From Vibrio chagasii (GTDB lineage Bacteria; Pseudomonadota; Gammaproteobacteria; Enterobacterales; Vibrionaceae): 64,000 bases of DNA. Positions within the stretch are counted from its first letter, which is position 1, and the number at the start of each line of letters is the position of its first letter. Where the stretch lies: NCBI RefSeq assembly GCF_024347355.1, contig NZ_AP025465.1, positions 2,542,001 to 2,606,000 of the forward strand. Direction: 5' to 3'. The notes beneath the pieces are model-generated. The model saw only the letters and a list, made by a program, of their open reading frames with translations, was not told where the DNA came from and did no database searches. The position numbers and the translations under genes are program-made. Below are positions 58,007 through 64,000 of this stretch, piece by piece.

Positions 58007-59047
58007 GGCGTTGTTGATCAAATCAGCTTGAAGGTCAACGACGCCATATGTGACTCACCGTTAGCTTCGAACAGGCATGCCTAGTCCTATGACTTTGTTT
58101 ATAGCTTTGACATTCGCCATGATTTCACCCACTTGAGCGTTGTAACACCTCAAGCTCAATTTACCGCTGGTTAGTCCTTTATATCGAGACATTGCGGTCT
58201 CAGATATTGAGCGATAGTGATAACCAGACTCGGATTTCCACTCCGCTATTGTTCCGTTTTTCAGAGCCTCTACAGCTTCATTTCTGGGATGCCCATCTTC
58301 CCAAAACGCTGCATTCTTTCGAGGTGGTATCAACGGAGTACAACCTTTATTCTTCAGAGTATTGTGGCAACTTTTTGTGTCATATGCTCCATCGGCAGAT
58401 ACAGCATCGATCTTTCTACGTAAAGGGTTGAGTAACGTTGGCAGCACTTCGCTATCACCAACATTTACCAGGCTGACCTCGGCACTAATGGCTTCATGGG
58501 TATCTACATCAACGGCTAAGTGCAGCTTGCGCCATGTTCTACGTTTTTCGGCACCGTACTTCTTCACCTTCCACTCCCCCTCGCCAAAGACTTTGAGACC
58601 AGTCGAGTCAATGGCTATATGACGAATAGCCCCTTTAGATTTATTACGGTATTTCACCTGGACTGTCTTCGAGCGTTTACTGATACAGGTGTAGTCTGGG
58701 GACGTCAGTGGAACATCCAATAACTCAAAGATAGAGTCGATAAAACCTTGAAGAGCACGCAAGGGTAATGAGAATACTCCTTTAATCATCAAGGCAGTTT
58801 CAATCGCTGTATCAGAGTACTGAAAGCCTCTACCACGCTTACCATGATGGGTTTTGCATCGCCATGCATCTACGGCTGTATCATCTATCCAGAACGTAAC
58901 CGAGCCCCGTTTGCACAAAGCCTTATTGTACTCCGCCCAGTTAGTTATCTTCTTTTTCGCCTTACCCATGTTGTCACCGCTCTAACCATCATAAAGGATC
59001 AGATCGCAGGACTCGAAAAAGGTTCAACTGATTTAGGCAACAACGCC
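58007..59047 (-). mobile_element. IS5-family (IS903-like) insertion sequence, 1041 bp
   Basis: Terminal inverted repeats start GGCGTTGTTG on both ends and continue AAATCAG-x-TTGAA. One intact transposase. The flanks (ACACTACCT and GTGACAATA) do not match, so there is no target duplication, consistent with a deletion or recombination after insertion. Confidence 0.9.
58061..58969 (-). CDS. IS5-family transposase
   Basis: 302 aa. DDE residues visible: Asp in IAIDSTGLKVFG near residue 121, Asp in SADGAYDTK near 194, Glu in SISETAMSRYKGL near 259, in the IS903 group arrangement. Intact and with a normal length for the group. Confidence 0.94.
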   Translation of the reverse strand: MGKAKKKITNWAEYNKALCKRGSVTFWIDDTAVDAWRCKTHHGKRGRGFQYSDTAIETALMIKGVFSLPLRALQGFIDSIFELLDVPLTSPDYTCISKRSKTVQVKYRNKSKGAIRHIAIDSTGLKVFGEGEWKVKKYGAEKRRTWRKLHLAVDVDTHEAISAEVSLVNVGDSEVLPTLLNPLRRKIDAVSADGAYDTKSCHNTLKNKGCTPLIPPRKNAAFWEDGHPRNEAVEALKNGTIAEWKSESGYHYRSISETAMSRYKGLTSGKLSLRCYNAQVGEIMANVKAINKVIGLGMPVRS

Positions 59048-59441
59048 GTGACAATAGGACAATATCTGCTGGCTTTCCTTCCACTCGAATTTCAGAAATG
59101 GATGACATCTGACCATCACGAACATCAAGAACAATTGTTTCTGCAGGCGCTTTGGATAATTTAGAGTTCAAAGGAAATGAGTTTAACAAAATGAGGGGTT
59201 TCCCTCTTGTATCCAGTCTTTTGAAGGCGTTTATTGAATATCCATTTTTATTAGCTTTAGCAATTTTAATAGTATATTTATCAGAAAGAGATAAAACCTC
59301 TGCTTTATCCGCACCTAGGTTGCTTGATGAAGTGGTAACACTTGCCAATAATGAAAAAGGAAAAAGCATCAATAGTAAACTCAAGCATCGAAAGCATCGT
59401 TTAAAGTGGGTTAATATTCTTTTACAGTGGGATATTTTCAT
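59048..59441 (-). pseudogene. 5' remnant of a two-partner-secretion (TpsA/hemagglutinin-type) exoprotein
   Basis: 131 residues before the IS5 end. Signal peptide (CLSLLLMLFPFSLLASV), then a pattern like the TPS domain: INAFKRLDTRGKPLILLNS (cf. NKYxxFNVxxxGLILNN), AETIVLDVRDG (cf. AxxILNEV) and IRVEGKPADIVL (cf. IEVAGxKADVIIANPNG). The match breaks exactly at the IS boundary. The full gene would have been several kb long. Family call by my reading, not by search. Confidence 0.6.
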
Positions 59442-59773
59442 TTTCTTTTTATTAATCTCAAAATAATGAATAGATATAGTAATCAGCTGGATAAATAACC
59501 ATTTCGATTATTTACTTTCATAAACTTATGATTACTCTCTGTGTTCATGATATATTTCAAATTCTTAGATTTTGTATTACATAACAATCCGCCCATTAAA
59601 TCCTAACGAAAACATCAATATTTTTATCATAGATAATCTGTAAGGGCGTCCTCAAAGTATCAAGCTTAACCACCATCTAGATAGAATATTATCGCCAAAT
59701 AAGGTTAATAGTAGAAAGATTAGGATTCGATAACTCATCACTACATCTTCATTTAGTTAAATGAGTAATGTAG
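59442..59773. other. AT-rich intergenic region
   Basis: 332 bp between small protein B and the TPS remnant. No ORF or clear structure. Confidence 0.5.
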
Positions 59774-60103
59774 CTATAAATGAAACATACCTGTGATTGA
59801 CTCGACGATATGTATATATTGCCCTTTATACTCAGTATCACTGTCGTTCATGTGAAATCGAATCCATTTTCCACTGGCTAATGCTGCCATTAATGTTGAA
59901 TATACAATCTTATTATTCTCTTCCGTCTTCGCCCATTTCAGCCAAGTTCCTTTGGGGCATGTCGCATTACCACTATCCAACATAAACGTAATAGCACCGG
60001 GTAAATAAGTCGGCTCTAAAGTAGTTACTTTTCCAAGAAAACTTTCCAAAGCAGCAGCGTTCGCGCTTGCTAGTAGCATAAAAGTGATGAGCACCTTTTT
60101 CAT
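59774..60103 (-). CDS. Small secreted protein, copy B (one Cys lost)
   Basis: 109 aa from ATG 60103 with AAAGGTGA upstream; a longer frame upstream is not real. Signal peptide MKKVLITFMLLASANA. Identical to copy A at nearly all mature positions, but the second Cys is Tyr (TEYKGQ) and the stop has moved, adding eight residues (ending MFHL). Lies upstream of the TPS remnant as copy A lies upstream of the RHS gene. Confidence 0.78.
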   Translation of the reverse strand: MKKVLITFMLLASANAAALESFLGKVTTLEPTYLPGAITFMLDSGNATCPKGTWLKWAKTEENNKIVYSTLMAALASGKWIRFHMNDSDTEYKGQYIHIVESITGMFHL

Positions 60104-60157
60104 AAAATCACCTTTGATACATACAGAAAACAAACACTGCAAGAGTAAAACACCCAT

Positions 60158-60253
60158 TACGATAGAAAACAGGATGCGCATGATACACAAAAAAACGAAC
60201 AAATTCACATACATTTTGTAAATTTGTCATGATAGTGAAAATATTTTGTAAAT
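60158..60253 (-). repeat. Duplicated upstream region of small secreted protein B
   Basis: Counterpart of 57091-57185, including the ACAAATT...AATTTGT dyad at 60199-60227. The rest to 60536 has a 91-codon ORF without family or signal peptide, not called. Confidence 0.7.
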
Positions 60254-60536
60254 TCCCGAAAACTAAGTATGATGCGCAAAGAAATAACTAATTTTTACTT
60301 AATCATGGCTTATTCAAAAGTAAAGGTCGAGGAAGAACTAGCTTCACCATCGCCAGAAATTAAAATCCATAACATGCAGTGTTATACTTTAATCAGTCTA
60401 ATTAAAAGTCAAAGCAAGACTGCTTTTAGGTTGCTTAGCCACTCAACAAAAAAATATCCCAAGGATAAAGCTACAATTCAAAAAATAATCAAACCCACAA
60501 CTATAATTTTAAAAACATCTCATAGGAATGATGTAA

Positions 60537-60878
60537 ATGTATAAATATCTCTTTTTCATTCTAATCTCTATATCAACTTCAGCTTTTTCTACTACCGAGG
60601 ATAACCTAAAAATCAAAGAAGTCGGTGCTTGGACACAAGGCAATAGCATATTATATATAAGATTCAATAGACCTATAGGTCCATCTAAGTGTAATAGCGA
60701 GTTTACTAAAGTTTATCTTGGTCAAGATTTAGACACTGAAAATAAGTTAAAGTCTAAAAGTTTGATTAGATCTCTAGCTATTACAGCTCTCACAGCCAAC
60801 TTAGATGTTAAAGTACAAGTGCTTGATTCCTGTCTACACAATAGTCCGACTATAGATCGACTATATATCAAGAGATAG
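60537..60878 (+). CDS. Small secreted Cys-pair protein
   Basis: 113 aa. Signal peptide MYKYLFFILISISTSAFS. Mature part with Cys in PSKCNSEF and LDSCLHN and family segment LIRSLAITALTANLDVKVQV. AGGA 9 nt upstream. Strongly diverged member of the island family; function unknown. Confidence 0.7.
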   Translation: MYKYLFFILISISTSAFSTTEDNLKIKEVGAWTQGNSILYIRFNRPIGPSKCNSEFTKVYLGQDLDTENKLKSKSLIRSLAITALTANLDVKVQVLDSCLHNSPTIDRLYIKR

Positions 60879-60954
60879 TCACCTTAAATAAATATAAATA
60901 TAAATATAAATAAACTTAGACATTGAACAAATAAGTACTGTGGAAATGGTAAAA

Positions 60955-61314
60955 ATGGGAATGAAAACACTTTTAATTGGCTTAATTACAACAATGCTTA
61001 GCGTTTCAGCTTTTGGGGCAGTTCAAAGCACAAAAAAAGGGACCATTAGGAAGCTATTTGCTTACGATGACTATGGTGCTGTCGCTGGAAGAGATGGTGC
61101 CGATATTACGGTGTGGATGGAAACAGGTATCCCTGGTTGTAATGATGGAGTTTGGGTTTCTCCTTCAGCGTCTGGGTATAAAATGATGGGTTCCTTTCTA
61201 TTAACAGCCTATACAACAAAGCAACAGGTTAGGTTTCAAGTATATACCGATAAAATCTGGAAAGGCTCCTCTAAGTCAAAGCTTTGTCAAGTTGATGCAA
61301 TCAGATTCGAGTAA
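60955..61314 (+). CDS. Small secreted Cys-pair protein
   Basis: 119 aa from the ATG at 60955 (GGA 10 nt before; GTG 60940, ATG 60946 or ATG 60961 also possible). Signal peptide ending SAFGA. Mature part KKGTIRKLFAYDDYGAVAG, Cys in IPGCNDGVW and SKLCQVDA, and the segment GSFLLTAYTTKQQVRFQV. Parent type of the broken copy at 57884-57970. Confidence 0.75.
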   Translation: MGMKTLLIGLITTMLSVSAFGAVQSTKKGTIRKLFAYDDYGAVAGRDGADITVWMETGIPGCNDGVWVSPSASGYKMMGSFLLTAYTTKQQVRFQVYTDKIWKGSSKSKLCQVDAIRFE

Positions 61315-61509
61315 CCCTATAAAGAGACACTATGGATCAGTAGGTGAATATTGGTGCGAATCTTAAATACATTACAAACATTTTCAACACGTACCTTATC
61401 CTCATAACTAACTTCTCTTTGGAGAAGCTTGCAGAGTCAGCTTTGAGATCAAAGCGATATAAGTTAGTTGCGTCACTTAACAAATTTCAACAATAACAAA
61501 AGAGCTTAT

Positions 61510-61830
61510 ATGAAAGTTATTTTTCTTCTCATCATCACTTTATTCTCGGTTCATAGCTATGCCACAACTCTTTCTGTGGATTCAGGTAAGGTAGAACGAA
61601 TTTTCGCATCAACGGAAGGCAGTATAGCAGTCAGCATTAATGGTGGTTTTCCGCAAGCTAATGCTGATAAGCAATGTCCGGGTAACAATGGCTGGGCTGG
61701 CATAGTTGTATCAGATGGTGTTATAAAATCAACGATCATCGCGGCAAAAGCTTCCGGGCAAACACTGACCGTCATTACAAATGGCTGTGAAGGCGACTGG
61801 CTTAAGATCAAACATCTATATTTAAATTAG
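61510..61830 (+). CDS. Small secreted Cys-pair protein
   Basis: 106 aa from ATG 61510 (AGAG upstream). Signal peptide MKVIFLLIITLFSVHSYA. Mature part with GKVERIF, Cys in DKQCPGNNGW and TNGCEGDW, and STIIAAKASGQTLTV. Clear member of the family. Confidence 0.75.
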   Translation: MKVIFLLIITLFSVHSYATTLSVDSGKVERIFASTEGSIAVSINGGFPQANADKQCPGNNGWAGIVVSDGVIKSTIIAAKASGQTLTVITNGCEGDWLKIKHLYLN

Positions 61831-62178
61831 CTGCCGTTAACAAATTTTAGCGCCTCAAGGTTTAACTACTGTCTATTTTTGGTGGCTAATTTTGAGATAG
61901 TATAAGAAAAACGTAACGGAGCGATGTACAAAATACCTTTAACATCGCTCCGTTAACCTTTAATTTCAAAAACACCCAGAAGGGCAAGTATTTCAATACC
62001 TATTACATTCTAATATTTGTCTAGTTTATAAATTGAAAATAGTAATCAAAAATAGTGGAAACCATAACTAATTTCACCTAGTACTAGTAGTATTTTTCAA
62101 TAGCATCAGTATAACTATCAAGTCGATTTAGCCTCTCATATTGAGGCTAAGAACAAGATCCAACCACCAGAGAAGAGT
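61831..62178. other. Intergenic region with inverted repeat
   Basis: 348 bp, AT-rich. Contains only the large inverted repeat at 61915-61954. Confidence 0.5.
61915..61954 (+). repeat. 13-bp perfect inverted repeat
   Basis: AACGGAGCGATGT / ACATCGCTCCGTT with a 14-nt loop, followed by AACCTTTAATTTC. Possible terminator for the gene ending at 61830, but without a proper T-run. Confidence 0.45.
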
Positions 62179-62517
62179 ATGACAATTTACAAAAATATAG
62201 CTTTATTATTTTATATCATGTCAAGTACAGTTTATGCAGGCTCTCAAACAGGTAAAGTTAGTACACTTTATGCGAGGGCTTCGGATAACTTACACCTTGT
62301 AATGTTAACTGGCGGGACAGACAAAGTTGACTCTCCATCATGTGCGACAAAAGGGTACTGGCTTATTCGGGATGAAAACTCAGTCGCAGGAAAATCACAA
62401 TTTAGTCAACTATTAGCGGCAAAAATGGCAGGAAAAACGGTAACTATTTCTGGTTTAAATAGTTGCATCAGATGGTTTGATGGAGAAGATATAAACAAAA
62501 TCGTGATAAAAGATTAG
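62179..62517 (+). CDS. Small secreted Cys-pair protein
   Basis: 112 aa. Signal peptide MTIYKNIALLFYIMSSTVYA. Mature part GSQTGKVSTLYARA, Cys in SPSCATKGYW and LNSCIRWF, and QLLAAKMAGKTVTIS, the clearest form of the family pattern. RBS AGAAGAG. Confidence 0.78.
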   Translation: MTIYKNIALLFYIMSSTVYAGSQTGKVSTLYARASDNLHLVMLTGGTDKVDSPSCATKGYWLIRDENSVAGKSQFSQLLAAKMAGKTVTISGLNSCIRWFDGEDINKIVIKD

Positions 62518-62674
62518 CTCAAGAAAAATAAATATTTAGCTGAGTTTTTTATTAATTAATGGTTCTGAAAATAGAGTTGGAAATATTTATTGTTCTGACA
62601 TCTGACGACTAATAGATTACAAGACATTAACAGCATGAGTAATGTCGTGTGAAATGGTTATTCAAACTCTAACC

Positions 62675-62989
62675 TTAGTTAAATAACCAAAGACCCACCA
62701 TATCATAGTTGTTCTTAGTGCAATCAGCATTGTCAGAAAATAGACGAATTTTTACAGGATTGTCTGCTACCAAACTACTCAAAGCGGTCGATACAACGGC
62801 ATCAAATGCGGCATTTGTCGTGTTAATACTCGCTGACCCACCATTAGCTAGATTTAGCCATAAGTGGGCATCCGAGTCATGGACTTCATCACTCCCGATA
62901 AAATAACCTGTTATTTTAGTGTTACACTCAGTATATGCGTTTGCATTTCCCGCAATAAATAATAAAAATATTGGCAACATATATTTCAT
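62675..62989 (-). CDS. Small secreted Cys-pair protein
   Basis: 104 aa. Signal peptide MKYMLPIFLLFIAGNANA. Cys in YTECNTK and NADCTKNN (the first shifted to the N-terminus), and STALSSLVADNPVKIRLF matches the family segment. Leftward, unlike its neighbours. Function unknown. Confidence 0.75.
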   Translation of the reverse strand: MKYMLPIFLLFIAGNANAYTECNTKITGYFIGSDEVHDSDAHLWLNLANGGSASINTTNAAFDAVVSTALSSLVADNPVKIRLFSDNADCTKNNYDMVGLWLFN

Positions 62990-63297
62990 TTTAACAATCC
63001 CAACGGACTATGAGTTAAAAAAATATTATAGAACAAGAAATATGGAGAAGTGAAATATTATTTATGTTGATGGGTACATTAAACATTTTCTATCGCTCAA
63101 CAATTCATAGCTTTACCCAGTGCAATAAAAACTCAATCTCATTCCCGGTACAAGTCAAGCCAAAGACACAACGAAACGAGAACGCGTCAAAAACAGTGGC
63201 ACAGATATCCGCCAGTCATACGTCGCCCGTTCCCGGTAGTCAAACTCATGAGACCTGAGAGATTAAAGGCTCCGAAAAATACATAAGACCAACAACA
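62990..63297. other. Right end of the island, no gene
   Basis: About 310 bp; a 64-codon ORF here has no ribosome site, signal or family. The base composition shifts back toward the core after about 63130. Confidence 0.5.
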
Positions 63298-63331
63298 AAA
63301 AAGGCGACTATCATCGATAGTCGCCTTTTTT
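63298..63331. terminator. Bidirectional bcp/perM terminator, right copy
   Basis: Same hairpin as at 47074-47107; here it ends perM on the minus strand. Confidence 0.92.
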
Positions 63332-63483
63332 GTCACTTATTTCGTTACTGATGGTGTACAGGGTCATCATCTAGCGCATGGCTCGGCAAGGCATTCCAAA
63401 CCGCCTTCACTAAGGTCGCCAGTGGAATCGCGAAGAACACGCCCCAGAATCCCCAAAGTCCACCAAACACTAATACCGCCACA
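63298..63483. repeat. Right flanking direct repeat of the 16-kb island
   Basis: Partner of 47074-47259; contains the terminator and the last ~46 codons of perM. Confidence 0.92.
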
Positions 63484-64000
63484 ATAATCGCAACAGGGTG
63501 CAGATTCACTGCTTCTGAGAACAGAACAGGCACTAACACGTTACCATCTAGGGCTTGAATGATGCCGTAAGCCAATAGCAGCCAGTAGAATTGAGGCTCA
63601 AGCCCCCACTGGAACAAACCAACAATCGCAACCGGTACGGTTACCGCCGCTGCACCAATGTATGGAATCAATACCGAGAAACCGACAGCAACCGCTAACA
63701 GCACAGAGTAGCGAAGGTCTAAAATCGCGAAAGTTACATAGCTGACGCCACCCACGATTAAGATCTCTAGCACCTTGCCGCGGATGTAGTTCGAGATTTG
63801 TTCGTTCATCTCTTCCCATACTTTGGTCGCTAAGCGACGGTTGCGAGGAAGCACACCACTTGCCATTCTGATCATCTCTTCTTTGTCTTTCAGTAAGAAG
63901 AAGATAAGCAGTGGTACTAAGATAAGATAAACACCTAGCGTCGCTAAGCTAACCAAAGACGCCAATGAGCCTTTCACCACACTCTCACCCATTCCCAACG
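63345..64000 (-). CDS. perM: AI-2E family transporter PerM, C-terminal part (runs off the window)
   Basis: At least 218 codons; the true start is beyond base 64000. About five TM segments and the family motif [15 protein letters not shown] near the visible start, then [14 protein letters not shown] and the [20 protein letters not shown] stretch. The family includes PerM/YhhT and TqsA, exporters of small molecules; the substrate is unknown. Convergent with bcp in the ancestral order, now 16 kb away. Confidence 0.93.
   Translation of the reverse strand, partial: LGMGESVVKGSLASLVSLATLGVYLILVPLLIFFLLKDKEEMIRMASGVLPRNRRLATKVWEEMNEQISNYIRGKVLEILIVGGVSYVTFAILDLRYSVLLAVAVGFSVLIPYIGAAAVTVPVAIVGLFQWGLEPQFYWLLLAYGIIQALDGNVLVPVLFSEAVNLHPVAIIVAVLVFGGLWGFWGVFFAIPLATLVKAVWNALPSHALDDDPVHHQ

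Noticed and set aside
60269..60544. 91-codon ORF between copy B and the next small gene
   Set aside because: No signal peptide, no ribosome site of note, low-complexity Lys/Ile content, and it overlaps the start of the well-supported gene at 60537.
63064..63258. 64-codon ORF near the right end of the island
   Set aside because: No ribosome site, signal or family features.
47250..63300. Integron cassette array (attC sites between the small genes)
   Set aside because: The small genes are on both strands, and I found no RYYYAAC...GTTRRRY attC pairs or repeated VCR-like elements between them.
47074..63483. tRNA- or integrase-borne island
   Set aside because: No tRNA gene at either edge and no tyrosine or serine integrase inside; only transposases.

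Overview
The window is a stretch of a Vibrio main chromosome. The evidence is the divergent htpG / toxR-toxS pair, the nagC-asnB-rfaH-hemH-adk-htpG order, a chitoporin-ligA-zipA-cysZ-cysK-ptsHI-crr run followed by polar-flagellin genes, and the bamC-dapA-gcvR-bcp-perM run. All are familiar from Vibrio chromosome 1. Species cannot be fixed from the sequence alone.

Region by region. 1-13.5 kb is core: nagC tail, a Kef-type antiporter, asnB, rfaH, a peptide:H+ symporter, an intact IS256-family insertion with an 8-bp target duplication, hemH, adk, htpG and toxRS. 13.5-23.8 kb holds a TauE/SafE permease with a SelW-like partner, yfcE, a tightly overlapped four-gene operon (two DUF1538 membrane proteins, a PII-like protein, a CBS protein), two SDR-fold enzymes, cnoX, qmcA-nfeD, cueR, a small secreted Cys-pair protein and a DUF2799 lipoprotein. 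23.9-34.2 kb is chiP, ligA, zipA, cysZ, cysK and the PTS operon. 34.3-38.1 kb is three tandem flagellin genes with recognisable sigma-28 promoters. 38.2-47.1 kb is a DyP peroxidase, small membrane or lipoproteins, yffB-dapE, a VanY-type peptidase, bamC, dapA, gcvR and bcp.

47.07-63.48 kb is the accessory region. Its ends are two copies, exactly 16,224 bp apart, of the bcp/perM terminator plus the 3' end of perM. The copies differ mainly at synonymous sites, so a ~16.2-kb island sits between the normally adjacent convergent genes bcp and perM. It carries a REP-associated (Y1/HUH) transposase element and its truncated copy; a 2351-residue SpvB/FG-GAP/RHS exoprotein with a Sec signal peptide and an AT-rich, hydrophobic, variable C-terminal tip; a translationally coupled 119-residue polytopic membrane protein that looks like its immunity protein; an IS5-family element that truncates a two-partner-secretion exoprotein; and at least eight small (~100 aa) exported proteins of one diversified family, nearly all with a conserved Cys pair, plus one broken copy. 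Two of them (56731-57036 and 59774-60103) are near-identical, share a duplicated upstream region, and each lies upstream of an exoprotein gene (the RHS protein and the TPS remnant).

Inferred working model: the island is a polymorphic-toxin locus in which secreted small proteins accompany and outlast large exported toxins. The RHS protein, its upstream single-TM protein and a small secreted protein form one leftward transcription unit ending in the immunity gene. This cluster of small secreted proteins with the RHS exoprotein is the best candidate for an undescribed system here.
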